DNA of 57,557 bases from an uncultured Cetobacterium sp. (GTDB lineage: Bacteria; Fusobacteriota; Fusobacteriia; Fusobacteriales; Fusobacteriaceae): the NCBI RefSeq assembly GCF_947038635.1, contig NZ_CAMQXC010000003.1, positions 1 to 57,557 on the forward strand, given 5' to 3'. Position 1 is the stretch's first letter. Each line of letters opens with the position of its first letter. A program made the position numbers and the translations under genes. Shown here piece by piece: positions 34,213 to 43,469 of the stretch. The notes beneath the pieces are model-generated. The model did no database searches. It had not been told where the DNA came from and worked only from the letters and a program-made list of their open reading frames with translations.

Positions 34213-36837
34213 TTATTTTGCTTTTTTCTCAGATTTTTCTTCGCTTTTCTTTTGCATAGCTAAGTACTTTTCTGGACCATAATAAGCTCTTAAGTACATC
34301 TCTTTTAAATCACTCATTAATGGATATCTTGGATTTGCTCCAGTACATTGGTCATCAAATGCATCTTCAACCATTTGATCTAATTTAGATAAGAACTCCT
34401 GCTCTGAAATTCCGTATTCTGCTATTGTTGATTTTATTCCAATCTCAGTTTTTAATTCTGATATTTTCTTTCTTAATATTTTAGCTTTCTCTTCTGGAGT
34501 TTCATTTCCTTTTGTAAATCCTAAGTAGTCAGCTAATTTTGCATAACACTCTTTTGCATGTGGATATTTATATTGTGCAAATCCTGCCATTTTAAATGGT
34601 CTATCTGTTGCATTAAATCTAATTACTTCATCAAGTAATAATGCATTTGCTACTCCATGAGGTAAGTGGAATGCTGCTCCTAATTTATGAGCCATTGAGT
34701 GACATATTCCTAAGAATGCATTCGAGAATGCCATTCCAGCCATACAAGATGCATTTGCCATTTTTTCTTTAGCTTTAACTGCTAATGCTCCACCTTTAAC
34801 TGATTCAGGAAGATATTTAAATGTTAATCTAGTTGCCTCTAATGCTAATGGATTAGTAAACTCTGATGCCATTATAGATACATATGCTTCAATAGCATGA
34901 GTTACTACGTCTATTCCTGATGCTGCTGTTAAACCAGCTGGCATTGATAACATTAATTGAGGATCTACTACTGCTACATTTGGTGTAATTTCATAGTCAG
35001 CTAATGGATATTTTACTCCTGTCGTATCATCTGTTATAACAGCAAATGGAGTTACTTCTGATCCTGTTCCTGCTGAAGTTGCAACTGCCCAGAACTCTGC
35101 TTTTTCTCCCATTTTAGGGAATTTAACTATTCTTTTTCTGATATCCATAAATGTCATAGCTAAATCTTTAAAGTTTACTTTTGGATGCTCATACATAACC
35201 CACATAATTTTAGCCGCGTCCATTGCTGAACCACCACCTAAAGCTATGATTACATCTGGATTATAGTTTCTCATTAATTCTGCACCTTTTTCAACTACAC
35301 TTAAAGTTGGATCCGCTTGTACATCTGAGAATACTCTAAAATCTACTCCAATATTTTCTAAAACTGTTGTTATATGATCTGTATATCCTAAAGAAGCTAA
35401 TTGTTGATCTGTTACAATTACAGCTTTTTTCTTTCCTTTTAATTCTTCTAAAGCCACTGGAAGAGATCCGAATTTGAAGTATACTCTTTCAGGAATTCTA
35501 AACCATAGCATATTTTCTCTCCTTTTAGCAACTGTCTTTATGTTTATTAAATGCTTAACTCCAACATTTTCAGAAACAGCGTTTCCTCCCCATGATCCAC
35601 ATCCAAGTGTTAATGATGGTGCTAGTTTAAAGTTAAATACATCTCCGATAGCTCCTTGAGCTGCTGGCATATTAATTAATGTTCTTCCTGTTTTCATTGT
35701 TTTTCCAAATAAATCAATTTTATCTTTTGCAACTAATTCATCTGCATATAAAACTGATGTATGTCCCATTCCACCAAGCTCTATTAATCTATCAGCTTTC
35801 TTTAAAGCGTCTTCAAAATTCTTAGCTTTGTACATTGCTAATACTGGTGATAATTTCTCGTGTGAAAATGCTTCTTCTAACTCAACTGATTCAACTTCTC
35901 CTATAATAACTTTTGTATTTTCTGGAACAGTTACTCCAGCCATTTGAGCTATTTTATAAGCTGATTGTCCTACGATATCTCCGTTTAAATGTCCATCTAT
36001 TACTATTGTTTTTCTTACTTTATCTACTTCGTCACCTTTTAAGATATAAGCATTTCTTGCTGTAAATTCCTCTTTTACTTTATCATAAATTGAAGCTGGA
36101 ATTATTACTGCTTGCTCAGAAGCACAGATAACTCCATTATCAAAAGTTTTTGATAATAAAATTGAGTTTACTGCCATTTTTATGTGTGCTGTTTCATCTA
36201 TTATTACTGGTGTATTTCCAGCTCCTACTCCAATTGCAGGTGTTCCTGATGAGTAAGCAGCTTTAACCATTCCTGGTCCTCCAGTTGCTAATATTAAATC
36301 TGCCATTTTCATAAGATCATTAGATGCTTGAACTGATGGCTCAGCAATCCATCCTATTATATCTTTTGGAGCTCCAGCCTTCACTGCTGCTTCTAAAACT
36401 ATTTTAGCTGCTTCTATTGTTGCATTTTTTGCTCTTGGGTGTGGAGAAAAAATAATTCCATTTCTTGTTTTTAAAGCTAATAATGCTTTAAATATTGCTG
36501 TTGATGTTGGGTTAGTAGTTGGAACGATTCCAGCTATAACTCCAATTGGTTCAGCTATTTTTTCAACTCCATAAGCTGCGTCAATTTCTATTGTTCCACA
36601 AGTTTTTGTATCCTTATATGAATTATATATATATTCTGAAGCAAAGTGATTTTTTATAACTTTATCTTCAACAATTCCCATTCCAGTTTCTTCAACTGCC
36701 ATTTTAGCTAATTTTATTCTAGCATTATTTGCAGCTAATGAAGCTTCTCTAAAAATTTCATCAACTTGTTCTTGAGTAAATTTAGAATATTCTTTTTGTG
36801 CTAATCTTACTTTTTCTATTGTATTTATTAGTGTCAT
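34213..36837 (-). CDS. adhE: Bifunctional acetaldehyde-CoA/alcohol dehydrogenase
   Basis: The enzyme reduces acetyl-CoA through acetaldehyde to ethanol and regenerates NAD+ in fermentation. The N-terminal half (1-~440) is an ALDH with catalytic Cys in NGVICASEQ (near 245). The C-terminal half is an iron-dependent alcohol dehydrogenase with GGGSAMDAAK, TSAGTGSEVTPFAV, and the metal-binding GICHSMAHKLGAAFHLPHG. In known AdhE the protein polymerises into spirosomes. Three in-frame starts crowd the site (GTG 36846, ATG 36843, ATG 36837). I chose 36837 because AGGAG is 8 nt before it. No clear Rex operator is visible upstream. Confidence 0.95.
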   Translation of the reverse strand: MTLINTIEKVRLAQKEYSKFTQEQVDEIFREASLAANNARIKLAKMAVEETGMGIVEDKVIKNHFASEYIYNSYKDTKTCGTIEIDAAYGVEKIAEPIGVIAGIVPTTNPTSTAIFKALLALKTRNGIIFSPHPRAKNATIEAAKIVLEAAVKAGAPKDIIGWIAEPSVQASNDLMKMADLILATGGPGMVKAAYSSGTPAIGVGAGNTPVIIDETAHIKMAVNSILLSKTFDNGVICASEQAVIIPASIYDKVKEEFTARNAYILKGDEVDKVRKTIVIDGHLNGDIVGQSAYKIAQMAGVTVPENTKVIIGEVESVELEEAFSHEKLSPVLAMYKAKNFEDALKKADRLIELGGMGHTSVLYADELVAKDKIDLFGKTMKTGRTLINMPAAQGAIGDVFNFKLAPSLTLGCGSWGGNAVSENVGVKHLINIKTVAKRRENMLWFRIPERVYFKFGSLPVALEELKGKKKAVIVTDQQLASLGYTDHITTVLENIGVDFRVFSDVQADPTLSVVEKGAELMRNYNPDVIIALGGGSAMDAAKIMWVMYEHPKVNFKDLAMTFMDIRKRIVKFPKMGEKAEFWAVATSAGTGSEVTPFAVITDDTTGVKYPLADYEITPNVAVVDPQLMLSMPAGLTAASGIDVVTHAIEAYVSIMASEFTNPLALEATRLTFKYLPESVKGGALAVKAKEKMANASCMAGMAFSNAFLGICHSMAHKLGAAFHLPHGVANALLLDEVIRFNATDRPFKMAGFAQYKYPHAKECYAKLADYLGFTKGNETPEEKAKILRKKISELKTEIGIKSTIAEYGISEQEFLSKLDQMVEDAFDDQCTGANPRYPLMSDLKEMYLRAYYGPEKYLAMQKKSEEKSEKKAK

Positions 36838-37065
36838 AAACATCACTCCTGTGTGAATTTTTATTTTTATAATGCTAGTATACTTGTGTTTTAGTGTTTT
36901 TTAAAATTTTTTTTCGATAATTTTTCTAATTTTTAACCATCAATTTTTGATCATTTTATTTTTTTAGACTCGTTATTCAATTTTTTGTTACTTTTATTAG
37001 ATTTTTTTACTTTATTGAGGTATATTCTATTAAGCTTTATTTTTGTAGGGGAGATGATTACTTTT

Positions 37066-38535
37066 ATGAACGAAACTCATTTAAAAAATATATCTTTAAA
37101 AAATTTAGATTTATCTGATAATTTCAAAAATTTTTTAATAAATAATTTGAATTTTGATCAATTAATAGCCGTAATAAATTTAAATGGCCATTTTTTAATT
37201 ATAGCAGGAGCAGGTTCTGGAAAAACAAGAACCATTATATACAGAGCTTTTCTTTTAATTGAATTAAAAGTTCCTTCTAAAAATATTCTGATTCTAACTT
37301 TTACCAGAAAAGCTATTAATGAAATAAAAATAAGGATTAACTCTTTTTTACCCGATTCAAATATTTGTATTGAAACTTTTCATTCTTTAGCATATAAATA
37401 TCTAAAAAAATATAGCCAAAATAAATATTTTAAAATTCTTACTGTTGATGATGCTTTAATTTTAGCTAAAAAAACTTCTCTTTATGAAGAACTTTTAAAA
37501 ATATTTTCTAAGGATATTTTAATAAAAATTATCTCTCTAACATCATCCTCTCTTTTAAAAGAATACTATTTTAAAAAGCTAGATGAAAAATCAAAAACTT
37601 TAGTTATAAATTTTTTTAATAATTTTGAAATATTAAAAAAAACAGAGAATTTCTATTCTTTTAATGATTTACTTCTTCAATTTTATAAATTATTAAATCT
37701 TAATTTAATTACTAACAATTTTCAATATATTATGATTGATGAATATCAAGATACTGATAATTTACAAGTTGATATTTTAAAATTACTAGCTAAAAATTCT
37801 AATCTCATGGTTGTAGGAGATGATTATCAAAGTATTTATGGTTTTAAAGGAACTTCCATGGAAAATATCCTAAATTTTTCCAATGAATTTTCCAATGTTA
37901 AAACTATTATTTTAAAAGAGAATTATCGAAGTACCTACCCTATTTTAAATTTATCAAATGAATTTTCTAAAAAATTAAAGTATTGTTTCAGAAAATCACT
38001 TATAACTAAAGATACATCCTTAAAAAAACCTAACTTAAATATTTTTAAAAACCATTTTAATGAAATTTCATTTATTTTTGAAAAAGTAAAAAATATTTTA
38101 GATTTAAATCCAAATGCTACAATTGGAATTCTTTTTAGAAATTTTATCTATATGGAAGAGTTTATCAAATTCTTTGAATCTTCTAATACTAAATTTAACA
38201 TTGCTTCTAATCCATTTTTAGAAAATATTTTTAAAAATAAATTTTATAATACAAATACAACTCTCACATTTTCAACTATTCATAGTTCTAAAGGATTAGA
38301 ATGGGATTATGTCTTTATTCCTCTTCTTTTAGAAGGTATCATTCCAAGTTCAATAGGTGATGCTCTAAATCTAGAAGAGGAAAAAAGACTTTTTTATGTA
38401 GCTTTAACTCGAGCTAAAAAAGAACTTTTTTTGTCTTATCCTTTATCTTTCTATAGTGACTTTGGACTATTTAAAACTCCATCTCAATTTATAGAAAATA
38501 TTAATTCTAGTTTTTTTAATATAAAAAGAGGATAG
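37066..38535 (+). CDS. Compact UvrD/Rep-like SF1A helicase lacking the 2B subdomain
   Basis: The 489-residue protein keeps every SF1 helicase motif. These are Q motif FDQ (30-32), Walker A AGAGSGKT (47-54), LTFTRKA (78-84), ETFHSLA, IDEYQDTD (224-231), VVGDDYQSIYGFKG, ENYRST (285-290), STIHSSKGLEWDYVFIP (403-419) and YVALTRAKKELF (444-455). UvrD/PcrA/Rep are ~660-720 residues; here only about 110 residues separate motifs IV and V, whereas ~270 are usual, so the 2B domain is missing. The start at 37066 follows GGGGAG by 12 nt; upstream in-frame ATGs at 36985 and 37054 lack good sites. It is convergent with holA and very AT-rich, and no partner nuclease is adjacent. Confidence 0.85.
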   Translation: MNETHLKNISLKNLDLSDNFKNFLINNLNFDQLIAVINLNGHFLIIAGAGSGKTRTIIYRAFLLIELKVPSKNILILTFTRKAINEIKIRINSFLPDSNICIETFHSLAYKYLKKYSQNKYFKILTVDDALILAKKTSLYEELLKIFSKDILIKIISLTSSSLLKEYYFKKLDEKSKTLVINFFNNFEILKKTENFYSFNDLLLQFYKLLNLNLITNNFQYIMIDEYQDTDNLQVDILKLLAKNSNLMVVGDDYQSIYGFKGTSMENILNFSNEFSNVKTIILKENYRSTYPILNLSNEFSKKLKYCFRKSLITKDTSLKKPNLNIFKNHFNEISFIFEKVKNILDLNPNATIGILFRNFIYMEEFIKFFESSNTKFNIASNPFLENIFKNKFYNTNTTLTFSTIHSSKGLEWDYVFIPLLLEGIIPSSIGDALNLEEEKRLFYVALTRAKKELFLSYPLSFYSDFGLFKTPSQFIENINSSFFNIKRG

Positions 38536-38558
38536 TTTAAAGAACTATCCTCTTTTAA
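38526..38558. terminator. Bidirectional terminator between helicase gene and holA
   Basis: AAAGAGGATAGTT-TAAAG-AACTATCCTCTTT is a 13-bp stem with A/T tracts on each side. It overlaps the last codons of both convergent genes. Confidence 0.85.
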
Positions 38559-39534
38559 AATCAATTATAAACTTTTCTATTCCTATACTCTCTTCTATTC
38601 CACCATTTTTTATTAAAAACTCAACATTTAATAATTTTTCTAGTTTTTTTAATAAAAATTGTTCATTAAATAAAGACATGTATTTTAATTTTAAAAAAAT
38701 AGGATACTCTCTAATATAACCTCTATTATTCTTAAAATATTTTTTTAATTTTTCATATGTATTTCCTTTAAAATCATTATATGAAATATTTTCTCTTAAT
38801 TCTCCACTTTTCTTTAACCCTACTAATTTTAAAGCTAAACTTAACTCTTCTGAAATTAAATACAAAAATAACATATACTCTTTACTTTTCTTTAAATAAT
38901 CTAATAACACTTCCATATTATCTTCAATCATAAAGTCTTCTACTAATTTTTTTAAATTATACTCATCACTTACTGATAAAATAGGTAGAATTTTTTCTAA
39001 TATAAATGTTTTTCCATTTAAGAAATTTTTTATTTTTTCTACTTCATTTTTTACCTTAAAGAAATCATCTCCCAAAATCTCCGCTAATTTTTCAGCTTCA
39101 TACTCAGATATTTCCAACTCTTTCTCTATAAAAAAATGTATTCCTTTTTTCTCTAAAGCTTTTCTTGCTGTAATTACTTTTCCTAATTTTTCTGCATTTG
39201 TTAAAACCTTTTTTCCAACCTCATTTATTGCTTTACCGTAATCATTTAACTCTTCTTCATAAACAACTACAACCTCTTTTTTCGTTAGATCATACTCTCC
39301 AACTATTTTTAATAGTTGATCTAGCTTTTTACTCTTTTCAGCTCTTTTTAAAACTACTAACTCCTTTGGAACAAACATAGAGTTTATTGAAATACTTTCT
39401 AAAAAGCTATCTTCCTCACTTTGAGAAGCATCATATACTTTCATTGGAATATTAGGATTTGACTTTTTTATTTTTTCCATTAACTCTTCATATTTTAATG
39501 GAAGTGGAGTGTCTCCGTAAACAAAATAAAACAT
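38545..39534 (-). CDS. holA: DNA polymerase III delta subunit
   Basis: This clamp-loader subunit opens the beta clamp. The 329-residue product has the family start FYFVYGDTPLPLKYEELMEK. SINSMFVPKELVVLKRA follows near residue 50, then VVVVYEEEL near 90, and an all-helical C-terminal third that packs in the clamp-loader collar. HolA is poorly conserved, and the call relies on length and these stretches. GGGAGATAG precedes the start. Confidence 0.85.
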   Translation of the reverse strand: MFYFVYGDTPLPLKYEELMEKIKKSNPNIPMKVYDASQSEEDSFLESISINSMFVPKELVVLKRAEKSKKLDQLLKIVGEYDLTKKEVVVVYEEELNDYGKAINEVGKKVLTNAEKLGKVITARKALEKKGIHFFIEKELEISEYEAEKLAEILGDDFFKVKNEVEKIKNFLNGKTFILEKILPILSVSDEYNLKKLVEDFMIEDNMEVLLDYLKKSKEYMLFLYLISEELSLALKLVGLKKSGELRENISYNDFKGNTYEKLKKYFKNNRGYIREYPIFLKLKYMSLFNEQFLLKKLEKLLNVEFLIKNGGIEESIGIEKFIIDFKRG

Positions 39535-39576
39535 ATCTATCTCCCTTTTCTTTTTTTATATATTATAACACAAAAA

Positions 39577-39606
39577 ATAAAAGAGAGTATATGTACTCTC
39601 TTTTTA
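39577..39606 (-). terminator. Terminator between the P-type ATPase gene and holA
   Basis: On the minus strand AAAAAGAGAGTA-CATA-TACTCTCTTTT is followed by ATTTTTTG, just after the ATPase stop codon. Confidence 0.85.
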
Positions 39607-39610
39607 TTCT

Positions 39611-41743
39611 TTAATTTTTTTTACTTAAAATTTTAGAGGCATTTAAAACAGCTAATACTGATACTCCTACGTCTGCAAAAATAGCTAACCATAGATTTGC
39701 AATTCCAAGAACTCCTAAAATCATAACTACTACTTTTACACCTAAAGCAAATCCTACGTTTTCTAAAACAACTTGATTATTTCTTTTTCCTAAGTGTAAA
39801 GCTTCTATTATTTTATAAGGATCATCATTCATTAAAACTATATCTGAACTTTCTATTGCAATATCACTTCCTAATTTCCCCATAGAAATTCCTATATCGG
39901 CCATTGCCAATACTGGTGCATCGTTTATTCCATCGCCTACAAATATTGTTCCTTTTTTACTTTTACTTTTTATCTCTTCTAATTTACTAACTTTATCTTG
40001 AGGAAGAAGATTTGTACACACTTTATCTTCATCAATTCCTAATATTTCTCCTATATGTTTACCCGTTTTTTTATTATCTCCAGTTAACATATATACATCA
40101 ATACCTTGTGCTTTCAATTCATCTATTGTTCTTCTAGAGTTTTCTTTTATTTCATCTTCTACAAAAATTCTACCCACAAACTCTGAGTCTACAGCAACAT
40201 AAACTACTGTTCCAAAAGCTTCTGGCAATTCAACGCTGATATTATGACTCTCTAAAAATTTTCTACTTCCTACTAGAATCTCTTTTCCAGAGTAAAGAGC
40301 ATTAACTCCGTATCCTGCTTTCTCATTATGCCCCTGTATATCCCATTCTGAAACTTCTACATCTCCATAATTTAATATAGCTTTTCCTATAGGATGATTT
40401 GAATAAAACTCACCTGCTTTAGCGTACTCCATTAGATGTTTTTCTGATCCATTTATAACTTCAACCTTTGTTACTTTAAAACTTCCCTTTGTTAAAGTCC
40501 CTGTTTTATCAAATACAACTGTATCTATATTTTTTAATCTTTCTAAATAATTTCCACCTTTTATCAATATTCCATCTTTTGATCCTTTTCCAATAGAACT
40601 AAAGAATGTAAGAGGTACTGATAAAACTAATGCACATGGACAAGATATTACTAAAAATATAAGAGCTCTACTAAACCATAATTTAAAATTACCATCATAA
40701 AATACAGGTACTCCAATACTTATTAAAATAGCCATAAATACAACTATCGGTGTATAATATCTTGCAAATTTTGTTATAAATTTTTCAGCGTGAGCTTTTT
40801 TACTTCCTGCACTTTGAACCATATCTATTATTCTACTAACAGTTGATTGAGAGTATAATTTTGTAACTTTTACTTCAATAGTTCCATTTATATTTATAGA
40901 TCCGCTTAATATTTCACTCCCTGCCTCACCTATTACAGGAACTGACTCTCCTGTTAAAGCTGATTTATCTAGTGTTGTTGTCCCTGACACTATAATACCA
41001 TCTAATGGGACTCTTTCTCCTGGTTTTACAACTAATATATCTCCCACTTTTACTTTTGAAGGATTCATCATTTCTATAACACCATTTTTATCTTTTACAT
41101 TTGCAAATTCTGGCTTTATACTCATCAATTTTTCTATAGATTTTTTTGAGTTATTAACTGCCATATCTTGAAAAAATTCTCCTATTTTATAGAAAATCAT
41201 AACACCAGCAGCCTCTCCAAAATCACCTAAAGCTAAAGCTCCAACTGTAGCTATACTCATTAAGAAATTCTCATCTAAAAATTTTCCTCTTTTTATATTT
41301 TTTAAAGCATTTAATAAGATATCATATCCTGATAACCCGTATGCAATAATTAAAATTATATCTTTTTGTAAACTCTTAGGTAATGTTAATCCAACAACGA
41401 AAAGTGTAACTCCAACTGTTAAAATAATTACATCTATTTTTGAAATTAATTCATTGCCATGAGAATGATCATGTTCATGAGAATTTTCAATTTCATTTAA
41501 TTCGACATCATCATTTTTTAATTTTTTAAAATATGTTCCTGGCTCTACTTTATCTGCAATTTTATTTAATTTTTCAATAAGTTCATCTTCATTTACCTCT
41601 TCTTTCAGTGTAAACTTCAATTTTTTTGTATAAAAATCAACGTTAACACCTTCTAACTCAGCTAATTTATCCAATTCATATTGAATTTTTGATGCACAAC
41701 CTCCACAGTGGAGATTTTCAATCTCATACTCTTTTTTCATCAT
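39611..41743 (-). CDS. Zn/Cd/Pb-type P1B ATPase (CadA/ZntA-like)
   Basis: The inner-membrane exporter pumps divalent heavy-metal ions out of the cytoplasm. The 710-residue protein has an N-terminal HMA domain with CGGC (13-16) and a short His-rich linker (HEHDHSHG near 90). The membrane CPC motif is in SCPCALVLS, the phosphorylation site is DKTGTLT, and MLTGDN and GDGINDAPVLAMADIG follow. The CPC with K in the last helix region (VGVSVLAVLNASKIL) fits the Zn/Cd/Pb branch rather than copper. The ATG at 41743 or 41740 fits the AAGGAG site equally well. It is monocistronic. Confidence 0.92.
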   Translation of the reverse strand: MMKKEYEIENLHCGGCASKIQYELDKLAELEGVNVDFYTKKLKFTLKEEVNEDELIEKLNKIADKVEPGTYFKKLKNDDVELNEIENSHEHDHSHGNELISKIDVIILTVGVTLFVVGLTLPKSLQKDIILIIAYGLSGYDILLNALKNIKRGKFLDENFLMSIATVGALALGDFGEAAGVMIFYKIGEFFQDMAVNNSKKSIEKLMSIKPEFANVKDKNGVIEMMNPSKVKVGDILVVKPGERVPLDGIIVSGTTTLDKSALTGESVPVIGEAGSEILSGSININGTIEVKVTKLYSQSTVSRIIDMVQSAGSKKAHAEKFITKFARYYTPIVVFMAILISIGVPVFYDGNFKLWFSRALIFLVISCPCALVLSVPLTFFSSIGKGSKDGILIKGGNYLERLKNIDTVVFDKTGTLTKGSFKVTKVEVINGSEKHLMEYAKAGEFYSNHPIGKAILNYGDVEVSEWDIQGHNEKAGYGVNALYSGKEILVGSRKFLESHNISVELPEAFGTVVYVAVDSEFVGRIFVEDEIKENSRRTIDELKAQGIDVYMLTGDNKKTGKHIGEILGIDEDKVCTNLLPQDKVSKLEEIKSKSKKGTIFVGDGINDAPVLAMADIGISMGKLGSDIAIESSDIVLMNDDPYKIIEALHLGKRNNQVVLENVGFALGVKVVVMILGVLGIANLWLAIFADVGVSVLAVLNASKILSKKN

Positions 41744-41762
41744 TTCATCTCCTTACATCGAT

Positions 41763-41787
41763 ATACCTATACCCCCTATATCTATGA
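41763..41787 (-). promoter_or_regulatory. Possible operator dyad at the metal ATPase promoter
   Basis: ATACCTATA-CCCCC-TATATCTAT is an imperfect inverted repeat (7 of 9 positions per arm). It lies across the expected transcription start, just downstream of the -10. It may be a site for a metal regulator; no regulator gene is adjacent, and it does not match a family consensus I can name. Confidence 0.3.
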
Positions 41788-41791
41788 TTCT

Positions 41792-41820
41792 AAAATACCA
41801 TAATTTACCATTTTTGTCAA
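41792..41820 (-). promoter_or_regulatory. Promoter of the metal ATPase gene
   Basis: On the minus strand there is a -35 TTGACA (41815-41820), a 17-nt spacer ending in TGG and a -10 TATTTT (41792-41797). The good -35 and poor -10 are typical of regulated promoters. Confidence 0.55.
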
Positions 41821-41827
41821 AAATTTT

Positions 41828-41856
41828 TTGAATATTTTTCTCTTACAGAGTATAAT
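41828..41856 (+). promoter_or_regulatory. Promoter of the methyltransferase gene
   Basis: There is a -35 TTGAAT (41828-41833), a 17-nt spacer and a -10 TATAAT (41851-41856), 28 nt before the ATG. It is back to back with the metal ATPase promoter. Confidence 0.8.
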
Positions 41857-41884
41857 ATAGATTATTGAAAATAAGGAGTTTAAT

Positions 41885-43087
41885 ATGAAATACCTAAAAA
41901 ATGATATTTTAAATATTTTTAAAGATAGTATTAATAATAATAATTTTATAAAAGGGATTTTTTCAAATCCTACAAAAGAAAGTTCTTATAAAAAAATAAA
42001 CTTAAAACCTGTTCAAATAAAAGAAGAGTTTTTTATACAATTTGAAAGTTTTGTGGATAATAAAGCTTTTCATAAAAATGAGAACTTAATTGACAGTTTT
42101 AAAATTTTAGATGAAATTATTGATACCTTTAAACAAATTTTAATAGTTACATCTAATCAAGAGATTCAAATTTTACAAAATAAAAAAGGTTTTTCTATAA
42201 AAAGAAAAAATACTGAAAGTAAAACATTAGAGCTTTCTCATAATAAACAAAAAAATTATATCTTACAAGATAATACACCCATTCCATTCTTAATTAGACT
42301 TGGAGTTATGTCTGAAGCCGGAAAAGTTAGTAAAGAAAAATTTAATAAATTTAGACAAATAAATAGATATTTAGAATTTATTGAGGATACATTAAAAGAG
42401 TTACAAGAAAAAAAACTTGTTGGTAATTCAATGAAGATAATTGATTTCGGATGTGGTAAATCATACTTAACTTTTGCTTTGTATCATTATTTAAAAAACA
42501 TTAAAAATTTAGATATTGATGTTATAGGTCTAGACTTGAAAGAGGATGTTATTAATCATTGTAATACTATTGCTAAAGATTTGAACTTTAATAATCTTCA
42601 ATTTTTAAAAGGAGATATTAAAGACTTTGATATTTTTAAAGATGTTGATTTAATATTCTCATTACATGCTTGTAATAATGCTACTGACTACTCAATCCTT
42701 AAAGGATTAGAATTAGGTGCTAAAGCTATTTTAGCTGTTCCTTGCTGTCAGTCAGAAATAAATCAAAAAATAGACAAATCTTCTACAACACAATTAAATG
42801 GAGTTTTATCACCTTTTGGAAATCATGGTATTTTACAAGAAAGATTTAGTTCTTTAGCTACAGATGCACTAAGAGCTCTTTCTTTAGAACTTTGTGGTTA
42901 TAATACAAAGGTTATGGAATTTATAGATATGGAGCATACTCCTAAAAATATTCTAATTAAAGCTATTTTAGGTTCTCCTTCAAAAGAAAAATTAGAAGAA
43001 AAAAGAAAAGAATATGACAAATACTTAGAGTTTTTAGGTGTTAATCCACTTTTAGATAATTTACTTAAAAATTATTTTAAAAAATAA
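41885..43087 (+). CDS. Class I SAM-dependent methyltransferase (Methyltransf_32-like)
   Basis: The 400-residue protein has a Rossmann SAM-binding motif IIDFGCGKSYLTFAL (near 186), an acidic end of strand 2 (VIGLDLKEDV) and DLIFSLHACNNATDYSIL. The last, followed by AILAVPCCQSE (near 285), is characteristic of the Methyltransf_32 family, to which METTL25/GSTCD-like proteins also belong. The first ~150 residues (ahead of the fold) may bind the substrate, probably RNA, but the target is unknown. AAGGAGTTTAAT precedes the start. It is cotranscribed with the small unknown gene. Confidence 0.82.
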   Translation: MKYLKNDILNIFKDSINNNNFIKGIFSNPTKESSYKKINLKPVQIKEEFFIQFESFVDNKAFHKNENLIDSFKILDEIIDTFKQILIVTSNQEIQILQNKKGFSIKRKNTESKTLELSHNKQKNYILQDNTPIPFLIRLGVMSEAGKVSKEKFNKFRQINRYLEFIEDTLKELQEKKLVGNSMKIIDFGCGKSYLTFALYHYLKNIKNLDIDVIGLDLKEDVINHCNTIAKDLNFNNLQFLKGDIKDFDIFKDVDLIFSLHACNNATDYSILKGLELGAKAILAVPCCQSEINQKIDKSSTTQLNGVLSPFGNHGILQERFSSLATDALRALSLELCGYNTKVMEFIDMEHTPKNILIKAILGSPSKEKLEEKRKEYDKYLEFLGVNPLLDNLLKNYFKK

Positions 43088-43107
43088 TATATTAGGAGAT
43101 GATTTTT

Positions 43108-43431
43108 ATGAACAAATTACTGCAAGACAAAATTTTTAGAGAACTTCTAAATTTTCATTCTCAAGGTGATATTTTTGAAGAAAAAGAGATTATAACTCTT
43201 GGATGTATGGCTAATGGAAGCACAAAAGAATTACAAAAGAAAATCTTAACAACAATTGATTTACAGACTCTTTTTCAAGATTATTCTCTAAATGAGATAA
43301 ATGAAAATGCCTCTATTTTAGCAGATAAGGAGCTTATAAAAATTAATCGAGTAACAACTACTACAAATAAAAACTATTTAGAGCTTTTAGAGCCTTTAGT
43401 TTCATTAGATGATTTTTTAGATGAAATTTAA
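43108..43431 (+). CDS. Small protein of unknown function
   Basis: A 107-residue, mostly helical, acidic protein that I do not recognise. It has no signal peptide, membrane segment or cysteine cluster. One Cys lies in the stretch ITLGCMANGSTKELQKKIL. Start chosen at 43108 because AGGAG is 9 nt upstream; the ATG at 43099 directly abuts that site. It is 20 nt downstream of the methyltransferase gene and shares its transcript. The position suggests a partner or an unrelated passenger. Confidence 0.65.
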   Translation: MNKLLQDKIFRELLNFHSQGDIFEEKEIITLGCMANGSTKELQKKILTTIDLQTLFQDYSLNEINENASILADKELIKINRVTTTTNKNYLELLEPLVSLDDFLDEI

Positions 43432-43439
43432 AAAATATT

Positions 43440-43469
43440 AAAACAGATGGTCATAGGCCATCTGTTTTA
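43440..43469. terminator. Shared bidirectional terminator
   Basis: AAAACAGATGG-TCATAGG-CCATCTGTTTT lies between convergent genes and overlaps the stop codon of the metal exporter gene. Confidence 0.85.

Noticed and set aside
36838-36984. Rex operator in front of adhE
   Set aside because: I looked for a TTGTGA/TTGTTAA-type palindrome in the gap and found only A/T-rich sequence with no convincing dyad.
36985-37065. N-terminal extension of the compact helicase (28 residues)
   Set aside because: It is a hydrophobic stretch with no usable ribosome-binding site upstream, and the better site lies just before 37066. The same goes for the ATGs directly abutting the Shine-Dalgarno at 37054 and 43099, which arise because GGAGATGAT resembles the extended anti-SD complement.
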